Below are positions 16,791-25,611 of a DNA stretch of 64,000 nt, piece by piece; the first letter of the stretch is position 1; every line of letters begins with the position of its first letter. Source of the stretch: Actinomadura mexicana (GTDB lineage Bacteria > Actinomycetota > Actinomycetes > Streptosporangiales > Streptosporangiaceae); contig NZ_FZNP01000004.1 in assembly GCF_900188105.1 (NCBI RefSeq), positions 124,001-188,000 of the forward strand. The letters are read 5' to 3'. Below the pieces are notes generated by a model that saw nothing but the letters and a program-made list of their open reading frames with translations, had not been told where the DNA came from and searched no databases. The position numbers and the translations under genes were made by a program.

Positions 16791-17356
16791 CTTCGGAGGG
16801 CTGTGAAAGGAAGGGGTGGGCGATACTGTTTTCGAGCCTGTGGCCTGTTCGATGTGAACACGATCGGATAATACGCCTGCACAACCTTTCAGGAATCAGC
16901 ACAGGTCAGATGCCCTTCCTCCGTTCCTTTAGCACCTGCTCGAGGAAAATCAACTATTCCTGATATCCATATTTCACACCCACAGCCCTACACGAACGCA
17001 GCCACTCTGAGTTTCTGCCGCATCGTCGACGAGCTGGCTTCCCGGCCGTCGTGCCGGGTGGGCGCCAGTTCCACGGGCCGGTCGGGGCTCCTTTCGGGGT
17101 TTGAGGTGTGGTTGAGTCGTCTTACTGCGGGATTTCTCGGCCGACCGTCGCCGAGGCCCCTATCAGCCCGAACTGGTCGTCGGCGAGCTTGACACCGCAC
17201 CTTCCGGGCCCGTCTGGCGCGACCCTGGCCATGCGATGGCCAACGTCCTCACGCGAGGTTGCGGTACGGAAGCCTCAACGTCGACTTTGCCCTCTCGTGC
17301 CGGGCACTTGCCCTGGCGCAGGCTCTGCCTCACCTAGCGATGCGTAGCGTGAAAGT
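16791..17356. other. Intergenic stretch without a recognisable gene
   Basis: This 566-base stretch includes an AT-richer patch at about 16815-16990 that stands out from the surrounding G+C content. No convincing coding frame, repeat or RNA gene was seen. The AT-rich patch may be a leftover of the element that brought the Tn3-type fragment. Confidence 0.5.
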
Positions 17357-18004
17357 GTGTCGGATGAGATCGCGCGCTCACATGTCCTTGAGGTCGCCAC
17401 CCGCCTGTTCGGGCAACTCGGCTATGACGGGACCTCACTGCAGCTGATCAGTGACGCCCTCGGCGTCGGTTCCGCAGTTGTCGCCGAGGTGGCCGGAGAC
17501 AAGCGCGCTCTCTACCAGGAGGTCATGCGGCAGGCATTCGAGGCGGAACGGGAAATGCTGGAAGCGGCCGTGTCCCGGTCGGACTCCGCGCGGTCAGCGG
17601 TGCACGAGATCGTCGACGCCTATCTCGATTTTCACGTGGCGAACCCGCAGAACCGCGCATTGTGGGCACATCGTTGGGTGGACGACGCCGCCGACTTCTC
17701 CACCATGGAGGACCAGTACGCCCGGCCGCTGCTCCAACTCGCCGCCCGCAGGATAAAAGACGCGGTCCCGCCGGACGTCAACACCTACTACCTTCTCGGC
17801 ACCATGGTCTGGTGCGTGCACGGCTTCCTGGGATCGGGAATTCTCAACCACGACCAGGGGATGAAGGACCCGGCCCAGCCAGAGGTCGTCGAGTCATTCC
17901 GTGCGCACCTTCACGTCCTTATGGACCGACTGCTCGCCCCGTGGCGCCCGGCCCCCGATGACACGGGTCCACCGACCAGGCTGTCCGCCCCTCCTTCGGA
18001 GTAG
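17357..18004 (+). CDS. TetR-family transcriptional regulator
   Basis: A 215-residue TetR protein. The N-terminal DNA-binding domain reads HVLEVATRLFGQLGYDGTSL, then LQLISDALGVGSAVVAEVAGDK, with the usual helix-turn-helix but an unusual AVVAEVAGDK in place of the common LYYHFGSK. The C-terminal ligand domain has no family-level match that I recognise. Start is GTG at 17357. It stands alone with remnants on its left and the metalloprotease gene downstream, so its target is unclear. Confidence 0.85.
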   Translation: MSDEIARSHVLEVATRLFGQLGYDGTSLQLISDALGVGSAVVAEVAGDKRALYQEVMRQAFEAEREMLEAAVSRSDSARSAVHEIVDAYLDFHVANPQNRALWAHRWVDDAADFSTMEDQYARPLLQLAARRIKDAVPPDVNTYYLLGTMVWCVHGFLGSGILNHDQGMKDPAQPEVVESFRAHLHVLMDRLLAPWRPAPDDTGPPTRLSAPPSE

Positions 18005-18640
18005 CCGACCAGGTTGGCGCACTCACCGGCTCACCGGGCCGGGGCGGTTCGCAACGCATCCTGACTATGGGCATGGCCATGGACGGCGCACGGGCCGATC
18101 AGGTCGGATTCGAGCACGCAGAGGACGACTCGCGACACGGGCGCGCGCTTGATGGGTCAGGTGCTCGTGGTCGGGGCGCGGTGTCGGGCGCGCCCTACCC
18201 GGTCAGTGGCCCCATAGCGTCATGACCGGTGTTGGCCCGTGGGAAGTATGTCTTGGTGGCCGATCCCACGGGCCACTCCAGGCAACAGGCGCCCGTGCAG
18301 CCTCGCTCGGGTCTGGGGTGAAACACCAACGTGAGCACGCTGGGTGACTTGGCGGTTAATTCGGATGAGTGGACCGGGACGGGCGGAAGCAGCCCGGCGT
18401 CACGTTGTGCCGGCTTGCCTGCATCGCTTCGGACGGGAAGTGCCGTCGTGGTAGCCGGATCCCTTCGGCGGTGGGGGGCTGACCGCTCCTGCCCGGAAAT
18501 GCGCGTGGTTTTGGGACTTGTGTATCCGGTCCGTTGTTGTGGCGCCCTTGGGTGCGGGTTGCCCTCTCGAGAATGCGGGGGGACAGTGCCGTGGACCCGG
18601 TTCGACGGAAACCGGGGACACAGCAAAGGGGCTGCTCTTC
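18005..18640. other. Intergenic stretch with one strong hairpin
   Basis: This 636-base gap holds the hairpin at 18233-18275. No coding frame with recognisable protein features was seen. The last 100 bases should contain the promoter of the metalloprotease gene, but no clear -35/-10 pair stands out. Confidence 0.5.
18233..18275 (+). terminator. 12-bp hairpin after the TetR gene
   Basis: TGGCCCGTGGGA at 18233-18244 pairs perfectly with TCCCACGGGCCA at 18264-18275 across a 19-base loop. There is no T-tract. It may end the TetR transcript or be a structured leader; the loop is long for a classical terminator. Confidence 0.45.
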
Positions 18641-21403
18641 GTGGGTTTCATGCGAATCAAGAACACCGGGTTCAACTCGGCGCTGGTGCTGCCGACCGGG
18701 GCATGGAAAGCGATGTTCGTGCGCGGCGATCAGATGGCGCAGACCAGCGCGGCGGGCCTGGACCACAACGGGCCGATCGGCGCCACGAGCATTCACAGCG
18801 GGAAGCTGAACGGCATTCCCGAACCGTACAAGAGTGCCTGTGAGGGCGCGCTGATGCTGCCGATGACCGGCGGGTCCTGGCAGATGCTGCTTTTCAAGGG
18901 CGACCGGGTGTGCTGGTACCACTGGGACACCAAGGTCCGCAGCGAGGGACCGGTCACCGAACTGAGGCACGCCGACGGACTCCCGGCCTGGGGCACGATG
19001 CTGCCCGTCGGCTACCGCGAGGGCGTGGACGCGCTGCTGATGGACTCCACGGCCGAGTCGCCGTACTGGACGACCTACGTGTTCAAGAACGACCGGGTCG
19101 CCACCATCGACTGGCGAAACGGCTGCACCCGGGAGTGCCGGATCTACGAGGGCGCGCAGCCCACCGCGGGCTGGGCGAGGCTGCCGGCCGAGTGGCTGCG
19201 GGACTACGACCACGTACTGCCGCTGCCGGACGTGTCGGGCGCCAAGCGCAGCCTGCTGATCAAGGGCGGCAACGGGTGCGTGTTCAACTGGAACACCGGC
19301 CCGGAGAAGACCGGTGCGCTCACCACGCTGATGCCCGAACTGGCCGCGCTCCCCGCGCCCTACACCACGCAGTACAAGCCGATCGTGGGCCGCTGGGCCA
19401 CTTCGGCCGCACCCAACCCGGTCACCGTGCGCGTCGATCTGGACGGCCTGGGTGCGACGCGGCAGTTCAGTGGGGACATCGACCAGATCAGCGGCATGAC
19501 GCGGAGCCCCTTGTACTCCTTCCGCGTCAGCGCGCCGGACATCGCCGCCTCGGCCACCGAGGTAACCGCCACCGGCAGGGTGCGGTGGAAACCGGAGTGG
19601 GTCGGCTGCACCGCCAAGATCACGATTCCGCGGGTGACGCAGTCCTCCTCCACCCCCGCCCTGCGGGTGGAATTCCGCTTCGACGACGGCAACGTCCCCG
19701 TCTTCGATCTGCCCTACGAGTCGGCGCACCTGCGCACCATCGACCTGGAGATCGACGCGATGGCCAACCGGGCGGCCCTGGCCTCGTACAACACCGCCAC
19801 CGATGCGGTGGCGGGCCCGCCCGACTACGTCGACCGGCAGCTGACCATCGCCTCCGCTTTCGCTGAGGCGGGCATCGAGTTGCGCTCCGCGGGCACGGTC
19901 AACGAGGTCGGCACCGCCGACTCCGGCACCGACCTGAAATGGTCGGACTCCGAACTGCACACCGCGATGCTCCACAACTTCTCCGGCCACGCCGAGACCG
20001 AGCAGTGGAAGCTGTGGGCGTTCGTGGCCAGTCGGCACGTCAACGACAGCACGGGCGTCATGTTCGATGTCAACGAGGGCAAGCAGCGGCAGGGCATGGC
20101 CGTCTTCTACGACCAGATCAGCGGCCAGCCCGGCTACTTCGTCCTGGGCCTGTACGTCCATGAGCTCGGCCACTGCCTCAACCTGCAGCACTCGTGGCAG
20201 AAGAACGACTCCGGGGCCCCGCTCGGCCCCAGAAACGGCCATGGCGACCTGTCATGGATGCAGTACTGGAACCTGTACACCGCCGAGGACGGCAGTAGCG
20301 GCTGGGACGTCTTCTGGAGCCGGTTCCCGTTCACCTTCACCGCCAACGAGCTCGCCCACCTCCGGCACGCCTTCCGCTACGACATCATCCCCGGCGGGGC
20401 CAACTGGGCCGCGCAGGGCAGCGCCGCCTACAACACCCAAGACCCGGCACTGGCCGCGATGGACGACCCGATCGCCGACGATTCCGGCCTGGCCCTCACC
20501 CTGTCGGCCCGGCCGTTCGCCTATGGCGAGCCGGTCACCGTCGAGGTCAGACTCGCCCGCGACGGCCGTGATGTCACCGTGCACCGCGACCTGTCGCCCA
20601 AGAGCGAATACCTCACCATCGCCATCACCGCCCCCTCCGGCATCACCCGGCCGTTCCGGCCTCTGGCCCGCCAGTGCAACGGGCACAGCGACGACACCCT
20701 GACCACGTTGACCGCCGAGGCGCCCGCCCTGTACGAGTCGGCCTACCTGGGCGCGGGCGCCGACGGCCAGTACTTCACCGACCCCGGGCTCTACACCGTC
20801 CGCGCCCTCTACACCGCACCCGACGGCTCCCGCGTGGTCTCACCCGACCTGACCATCCGGATCCGGCTGCCGCGCACCGGCGACGACCAGGACGCCGGTG
20901 AGCTGCTCATGGGCGACCAGGCCGGCACCCTGATGGCTCTGCTGGGCTCGGACTCGCCCGCCCTGCAAGCGGGCAACGACGCCCTGGCCGAACTGTCGGA
21001 ACGCTTCCCCGACCACCCCTTGGCCGTCTACTCCCACCTCGCCCAGGGCGCCAACGCCGGCCGCCACTACCAGCACATCCGCGACGGCCGGCTTCACATC
21101 CGGCAACCCGACACCAAGAACGCCGTCACCCAGCTGACCGCCGCCGTCGACGCCTCCACCGGCTCGGGCGGCCTCAACGACATCACCCTCAACGCCGCCA
21201 TGCGCCGCCTGGCCACCGTCCACGCCAAGGCCGGCGACCGCACCGCCGCCGGCGCCACCCTCGACCGCATGGTCGACCACTTCCGCGGCCGGCACCTCCC
21301 CGCGCATATCCTGACCACCATCCAGGACCAGGCCGACGCCACCCGTCGGCAGATCATCCCCGGCGACCAGAACCGCCCCCACAAGGGCCGCAAGCGCACC
21401 TGA
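18641..21403 (+). CDS. Metzincin-like metalloprotease with N-terminal hemopexin-like repeats
   Basis: A 920-residue protein in three parts. Residues about 1-220 hold four hemopexin-like repeats (such as MLLFKGDRVCWYHWDTK and TYVFKNDRVATIDW). The middle contains the zinc motif HELGHCLNLQH with His507, Glu508, His511 and His517, and a probable Met-turn at Met540 (SWMQYW). The long C-terminal part (about 620-920) has beta-rich then helical sequence of unknown role. Metzincins normally have Gly where Asn514 is here. No signal peptide is visible, which is odd for a protease with hemopexin repeats. GTG at 18641 is chosen for the AAAGGGG 9 bases upstream; an ATG at 18650 is possible. Confidence 0.8.
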   Translation: MGFMRIKNTGFNSALVLPTGAWKAMFVRGDQMAQTSAAGLDHNGPIGATSIHSGKLNGIPEPYKSACEGALMLPMTGGSWQMLLFKGDRVCWYHWDTKVRSEGPVTELRHADGLPAWGTMLPVGYREGVDALLMDSTAESPYWTTYVFKNDRVATIDWRNGCTRECRIYEGAQPTAGWARLPAEWLRDYDHVLPLPDVSGAKRSLLIKGGNGCVFNWNTGPEKTGALTTLMPELAALPAPYTTQYKPIVGRWATSAAPNPVTVRVDLDGLGATRQFSGDIDQISGMTRSPLYSFRVSAPDIAASATEVTATGRVRWKPEWVGCTAKITIPRVTQSSSTPALRVEFRFDDGNVPVFDLPYESAHLRTIDLEIDAMANRAALASYNTATDAVAGPPDYVDRQLTIASAFAEAGIELRSAGTVNEVGTADSGTDLKWSDSELHTAMLHNFSGHAETEQWKLWAFVASRHVNDSTGVMFDVNEGKQRQGMAVFYDQISGQPGYFVLGLYVHELGHCLNLQHSWQKNDSGAPLGPRNGHGDLSWMQYWNLYTAEDGSSGWDVFWSRFPFTFTANELAHLRHAFRYDIIPGGANWAAQGSAAYNTQDPALAAMDDPIADDSGLALTLSARPFAYGEPVTVEVRLARDGRDVTVHRDLSPKSEYLTIAITAPSGITRPFRPLARQCNGHSDDTLTTLTAEAPALYESAYLGAGADGQYFTDPGLYTVRALYTAPDGSRVVSPDLTIRIRLPRTGDDQDAGELLMGDQAGTLMALLGSDSPALQAGNDALAELSERFPDHPLAVYSHLAQGANAGRHYQHIRDGRLHIRQPDTKNAVTQLTAAVDASTGSGGLNDITLNAAMRRLATVHAKAGDRTAAGATLDRMVDHFRGRHLPAHILTTIQDQADATRRQIIPGDQNRPHKGRKRT

Positions 21404-21483
21404 CCCCCACCACCCGGCCACACCGTGCGCCCACCATCAACAGGCGGTGGGCGCACCCGGCCGGTCCCCCACCGAGAGGTGTG

Positions 21484-21640
21484 GGGTTGGAGGATGCGGC
21501 CGGCGCGGCCACCGCCTTCGAGGAGTTACTGGCCGGGGGCCCCGGCGGGGTGCCGGTCCCCCGGCCACCTTGACCATCCCGCCCATGACCACCCGACGCA
21601 ATCTGGCGCAGGGGCGAGATCGGGCGGTCGATCAAGGGTA
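21484..21640 (+). pseudogene. Remnant of a TPR-repeat protein gene
   Basis: One frame reads LEDAAGAATAFEELLAGG, and about 60 bases later another reads MTTRRNLAQGR. Together they match the 42-residue TPR unit of actinomycete NB-ARC/TPR proteins (GDAAGAA-AFEELLADR, then HPDTLTTR-NLA-WRGE), with small insertions and deletions breaking the frame. Only about one repeat remains. Confidence 0.5.
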
Positions 21641-21794
21641 AGTGCTCTCTCAGAAACAAACATTTCTGAGAATGGCCCAAGGTTCGCACGCGCGGACGGA
21701 CGGTCGCCCGGTCGGCAGTCTTGTCCACTCCTCGTAACGGCCCAGACTCAGCGGGCGGCCTTCTTCAGCAGGACCCATATGTAGTGAACATTTT

Positions 21795-22040
21795 TCAACG
21801 TGCGTTGAGTTCGCGGTTCTGGAAGACGTGGATGGCCTCGGCCAGGTGACCGGCCCGGTGGGGGCAGCAACGTCGCTTGGTCAGTGACTTTCAGTTCTTG
21901 GCTGGGCGTTGGCTCGTTCGCCCGGGCCGCGGAGCCTGGAGTGGGAGCGGTTGGCGTCCATAAAGGGCTCGGGCTTGTTCTTGCCGCGAAGAGCTCCGAA
22001 GCGGCCAAGGACTGGCCGCGCGTGACATCGAGGCCGCTCT
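21795..22040 (-). pseudogene. IS5-type transposase C-terminal remnant
   Basis: Minus-strand frames give ANRSHSRLRGPGERANAQ and, after a frameshift, KRRCCPHRAGHLAEAIHVFQ followed by NRELNAR and a stop at 21795. This is the well-known tail of IS5/IS1182-type DDE transposases in actinomycetes (NRSHARIR--GERANA-LK, then RCCPHRA--I--AI-VLQ). The N-terminal two thirds are missing. Confidence 0.65.
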
Positions 22041-22140
22041 GAGCCATCACTTCCACCAGGGCATCGGGGCTGCTTCCCGTCCGCTCGGCGGGGCGCTCGA
22101 AGCGGGTGTGCAGCTCACCGCGCGGTCCGGTGGCGACGGG

Positions 22141-22626
22141 TCAGGCCTCCCCCGCCGACGACGGGCCGGTGTGGCCGCCGTAGGTGGCGATCTTGTATTC
22201 GGTCGCCGCCAGCGACAGGGTCAGCTCCTTGAGCTGCCGGCGGATCGTGTCGCGGTGTTCGAGCAGCAGGTCAAGGCGCTCGGGGACGGTGCCCTCGCCC
22301 TCGTCGGCCAGCCGCATGTAGTGCTGGAGGTCGCGCATGGCCATCCCGGACAGGCGCATGCGGGTCAGGAACACCAGTCTCCGTACCGCCTGCGCGTCGT
22401 AGCTGCGGTGGCCGCCGGCGTCGCGGGCGACCTCGATCAGCCCGATCCGCTCGTAGTAGCGCAGCGTGTGCGGCGACATGTCGAGCAGGTCGGCGACCTC
22501 GGTGATGGTCATGGGGTCGGTGGCGGCGCTGACGTCACCAAGGCGGTGGATCACCTCGACCGACATCGGGCCGTCGACCTCGTCGAGGGCGGCGAGCGCC
22601 TTCGACATCAGATCGTCGGTGGCCAT
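22141..22626 (-). CDS. MerR-family regulator
   Basis: A 161-residue MerR protein with about 38 extra residues before the DNA-binding domain. The motif TITEVADLLDMSPHTLRYYERIGLI, here given as TITEVADLLDMSPHTLRYYE plus RIGLI, lies near residues 40-64 and is followed by the wing GGHRSYDAQAVRRL. The C-terminal part forms the dimer helix and lacks conserved cysteines, so it is probably not a metal sensor. It begins 9 bases after the SDR stop and must be co-transcribed with it. Its likely operator is the palindrome at 23528-23545. Confidence 0.92.
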   Translation of the reverse strand: MATDDLMSKALAALDEVDGPMSVEVIHRLGDVSAATDPMTITEVADLLDMSPHTLRYYERIGLIEVARDAGGHRSYDAQAVRRLVFLTRMRLSGMAMRDLQHYMRLADEGEGTVPERLDLLLEHRDTIRRQLKELTLSLAATEYKIATYGGHTGPSSAGEA

Positions 22627-22635
22627 GGCGACACT

Positions 22636-23511
22636 CTAGATCGGCCGGACGGATGCGGCGGCGCCGGGGAAGTCGGCGGCACGCGCGGTAGGGGCCCAGC
22701 GTTCGAGCTCCTGAAGGTTCTGCCGGTAGGACCTTGCGATGCGCTCGACCGCCTCACGCCCGAGCGGAAGGCGCAGCGGCAGCTCGTCACCGGCGACCAG
22801 GTCCACGATGATCTGCGCGGCCCGTACCGGATCGCCCTCCTGAATACCGTCAGCGCTCGCCATGTCGTTGCGGACGGCCCCCAGCAGCCCGGTGTAGGCG
22901 GCGCTGGCGTCGGCGATCCCGAGGACGTCGGGCGCGTTGAACGAGGTGCGGAACCGGCTCGGCTCGACGATCATCACCCGGACCCCGAACGGCGCGACCT
23001 CGCCGGCCAGCGCCTCCGACCAGCCCTCCAGCGCGAACTTGCCGGCCGAGTACGCGCCGACACCGGGGAAGGAGATGCGCCCGCCCTGGCTGCTCATCTG
23101 CACGATCGTGCCCGACCCCTGCTCGCGAAAGTACGGCAGGACGGCCCGCACGAGCGCCGCCGGACCCAGCAGGTGCAGTTCCAGAGACGCGCGAAGCTCC
23201 TCCTCCCCGACCTCCTCGGCCGCGCCGACGACCCCGCGGCCGGCGTTGTTCACCAGCACGTCCACCCGGCCGAACCGCTCGACCGCCGACCGCACGACGT
23301 CCCCGGCGCGCCAGGTGTCACGCACATCGAACTCGGCGACCAGCACCTGGTCGCGGTGGGCGTCGGCGAGGTCGGCCACCGACCCGGGCCGCCGCACGGC
23401 CAGCACCACGTTGTCGCCCCGCCCGACCGCGTACTCGGCGATGGCACGGCCGAAGCCCGCCGACGCGCCGGTGATGATCCATGTCCGCTGAGTCTCTGAT
23501 TGAGATGTCAT
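22636..23511 (-). CDS. SDR-family oxidoreductase, partner of the MerR regulator
   Basis: A 291-residue short-chain dehydrogenase. It has TGASAGFGRA for NAD(P) binding near residue 14, VLAVRRPGSV whose arginines suggest NADP, NNAGRG, SSQGG and the catalytic YSAGKFALEGWSEAL. The tail is longer than in classical SDRs, as in members that act on ketones or aldehydes. ATG at 23511 lies only 7 bases after a -10-like hexamer and has no ribosome binding site, pointing to a leaderless message. It is encoded before and co-transcribed with the MerR gene, a common self-regulated arrangement in streptomycetes. Substrate unknown. Confidence 0.9.
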   Translation of the reverse strand: MTSQSETQRTWIITGASAGFGRAIAEYAVGRGDNVVLAVRRPGSVADLADAHRDQVLVAEFDVRDTWRAGDVVRSAVERFGRVDVLVNNAGRGVVGAAEEVGEEELRASLELHLLGPAALVRAVLPYFREQGSGTIVQMSSQGGRISFPGVGAYSAGKFALEGWSEALAGEVAPFGVRVMIVEPSRFRTSFNAPDVLGIADASAAYTGLLGAVRNDMASADGIQEGDPVRAAQIIVDLVAGDELPLRLPLGREAVERIARSYRQNLQELERWAPTARAADFPGAAASVRPI

Positions 23512-23552
23512 GCCGGCGACGCTAGGAGTTCGAGCGCGCTCGAACGCAAGCG
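23512..23552 (-). promoter_or_regulatory. MerR-type promoter with 18-bp palindromic operator
   Basis: On the minus strand TTGCGT (-35-like) and TAGCGT (-10-like) are separated by exactly 19 bases. The spacer region contains most of the perfect palindrome GTTCGAGCGCGCTCGAAC at 23528-23545. MerR regulators characteristically bind palindromes inside overlong 19-base spacers and untwist the DNA. The -10-like box ends 7 bases before the SDR ATG. Confidence 0.7.
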
Positions 23553-23574
23553 CGGCGTCCGCCACAGCCAAACG

Positions 23575-23745
23575 ACGCAAGCGGGGACGGACTATCGCGA
23601 CAGCGGCCACGCTTTCACCTCGCCCGACGACGACCCGCTGGCCCCTGAACGGCTGACCCGGCTGTTCCAGGGGCTGGTCGCCGAGCACGGGTTGCCGGCG
23701 GTCCGGCTGCACGATCTCCGTCATGGCGCGGCGACGCTGGCGTGT
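23575..23745 (+). pseudogene. Tyrosine recombinase (phage-type integrase) remnant
   Basis: The frame reads DYRDSGHAFTSPDDDPLAPE, then RLTRLFQGLVAEHGLPAVRL and HDLRHGAATLA. This is the middle of the catalytic domain of tyrosine integrases, including the Arg of the HDLRH motif. The second half, with the HxxR/H and the nucleophilic Tyr, and the N-terminal domains are missing. After ATLA the sequence switches to an unrelated remnant. Confidence 0.7.
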
Positions 23746-23970
23746 CCACCGAACTCGCCCAGCACCGCACGCGAGAGCTGACCGAACATGGGCAGCGCAC
23801 CGACCGGTTCACCGCCGCCGTCGCCCAGCTCGGCGACCCCTCCCCCCGCGATCCGGCTCGGCGGCGTCCACGCCCTGGCCGGGCTCACCAGCGGCGCCGC
23901 CACCCGCGAGTTCCACCAGACCTGCATCGACGTGTTATGCGCGTTCCTGCGTCCGCCCGATGACCCCGAA
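23742..23970 (+). pseudogene. Remnant of a pentapeptide-repeat-protein N-terminal region
   Basis: One frame gives ELTEHGQRTDRFTAAVAQLG and, after a frameshift near 23840, the next gives IRLGGVHALAGLTSGAAT and FHQTCIDVLCAFLR. Together these match the conserved region that precedes pentapeptide repeats in many actinomycete membrane proteins (RY--A--QLG----VRLGG-YALE-LA, then I-DVLCAF-R). No pentapeptide repeats remain. Confidence 0.55.
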
Positions 23971-24127
23971 CCCGGCGACTCCCCTGCCGAGGGCCAAGAT
24001 CCCGCTGAGGATGCGCGCTGGGCTGGACAGTGGCCGTGCACCCGCGACAGCTCACCGCTTCCGGTCGGAGGATGCAGGAACCTTCTCCCACGCTCTCGGC
24101 TCCGACCGAGCCCGCATCCTTCTCTCC

Positions 24128-24155
24128 CCGTTTCGCGCCCCGCGGCGCGAAACGG
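24128..24155 (+). terminator. Perfect 12-bp hairpin upstream of the propeller gene
   Basis: CCGTTTCGCGCC at 24128-24139 pairs with GGCGCGAAACGG at 24144-24155 around a 4-base loop. It is strong enough to act as a terminator isolating the propeller gene from upstream debris. It has no T-tract. Confidence 0.5.
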
Positions 24156-24264
24156 CATGCGCGGTGCGGAGGCCGGTTTCGGTCGGGATGGTTGGTCGAT
24201 CGCGACAACCGAGGTGATCGTCGGGGCGTCCTCACTGCAAAGCCGGGATCGGGGAGGAGTTCAT

Positions 24265-25398
24265 GTGCGGTTCGTGAGGCGTTTCGCGATTCCCATGGCG
24301 GCGGTGGCGGGGGTGGTGCTCGCCGGAGCGCCGCCCGTCCTAGGAGCGGAGGCGGACTGGCGGAAGGTGCCGCACTCCAGCGCGGAGGGAACCCTCAAGG
24401 ACGTCGCCGTGCTCGGTGGAAGCGACGCGTGGGCGGTCGGGGAGAAGCATCCGCCATACGAGTCCGCCGATACGGTCGCCGAGCACTGGGACGGCACGTC
24501 CTGGAAGGAGGTGACGGTTCCCGACACGCCGACGGGCACGGGCAGCCTCGACGGTGTCAGCGCCGTGGCGTCCAACGACGTCTGGGCCGTCGGCGACAGC
24601 GCCGGTCTCGGACCGGTGCTCCGGCACTGGGACGGTGCCGTGTGGACGGCGGTCCAGCCCGCCGCGCCGCCCGACGGCGCGCATGTCGGGGCCGACCGGC
24701 TCAACGACATAGCGGCGGTCTCCAAGACGCTGGCATGGGCGGTCGGATCCTTCTCCGACCGGAGCACCCCCGGCCCGGTCACCCTGGTCGAACGCTGGGA
24801 CGGGACGAAGTGGTCGCGGGTGACCTCCCCGAACCCGGGTCGTCTCAGCAACACCCTTCAAGGCGTCGCCTCCCTCTCGGCGACGAACGCGTGGGCGGTC
24901 GGGTGGTACCTCAGCGACGCGGGCAACAATGTCGCGCTCGTCCTGCACTGGGACGGTCGCGCCTGGACCAGGAGCCCGCTGACCCTTCCGTCGGGCAACA
25001 CTGAACTGCAGAGCGTCACCGCCGTGTCCGCCAAGAATGTGTGGGCGGTCGGCGACCATGAGGGCAGGCCGCTGGTGATGCACTGGAACGGCACTCGCTG
25101 GCGCGTCCTGCCGGAGCCCGCGCTGACCGAGTCGTGGCTGAGCGCCGCGGCTCCGGACGGCAGGGGCGGGGTCTGGGTCGGCGGTTACCGGATGACGGAC
25201 GGCGGGGTGACGAGCAGACCGCTGTTCCTGCACTGGAACGGCACCGCCTGGACCACCGGCACCAGCGAGGAGGCCGAGGGGACCGTCGAGGGACTCACCC
25301 GCGTGGGCACCTCGATCTGGGCCGTCGGGACGACCTCGCCCTGCAGCTGCTTCGTCGCACCACCACTGGTCGAGGTCAACGGCCCTGTCCCGCAGTGA
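24265..25398 (+). CDS. Secreted seven-repeat beta-propeller-like protein
   Basis: A 377-residue protein with a signal peptide (VRFVRRFAIPMAAVAGVVLA, cleavage likely after VLGA near residue 27). Behind it are seven units of about 48 residues with a recurring (A/V)WAVG core (DAWAVGEK, DVWAVGDS, LAWAVGSF, NAWAVGWY, NVWAVGDH, VWVGGY, IWAVGTT) and HWDGTxW motifs between them, as expected of a seven-bladed propeller. GTG at 24265 follows GGGGAGGAG by 5 bases; a nearer ATG at 24263 is out of frame. The role is unknown. Such proteins are usually extracellular binding or sensing modules. It stands alone. Confidence 0.85.
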   Translation: MRFVRRFAIPMAAVAGVVLAGAPPVLGAEADWRKVPHSSAEGTLKDVAVLGGSDAWAVGEKHPPYESADTVAEHWDGTSWKEVTVPDTPTGTGSLDGVSAVASNDVWAVGDSAGLGPVLRHWDGAVWTAVQPAAPPDGAHVGADRLNDIAAVSKTLAWAVGSFSDRSTPGPVTLVERWDGTKWSRVTSPNPGRLSNTLQGVASLSATNAWAVGWYLSDAGNNVALVLHWDGRAWTRSPLTLPSGNTELQSVTAVSAKNVWAVGDHEGRPLVMHWNGTRWRVLPEPALTESWLSAAAPDGRGGVWVGGYRMTDGGVTSRPLFLHWNGTAWTTGTSEEAEGTVEGLTRVGTSIWAVGTTSPCSCFVAPPLVEVNGPVPQ

Positions 25399-25611
25399 CG
25401 CCGCGCCGCCGAAGATGCCGCCGGCACCGGGTCCGCGGGTGCCGATGCCCTCGCGAGGGCGGTCTTGCCGCCGGACGTCGACCCGATCACCGCGTCCTCG
25501 GGCACGGCGTAGTAGAGGTGGCGACCGCCGTACGTTATTTACGGTTGTCTATTTTTATGCAGGTCAGAACGAGAATGAGATTGCTGCAGCGTGCTGTAGC
25601 GGTCCTCTGGG

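Noticed and set aside
25431..25505. Walker A-like GSTSGGKT in a minus-strand frame
   Set aside because: The frame overlaps the propeller gene tail, has no other nucleotide-binding motif and no ribosome binding site.
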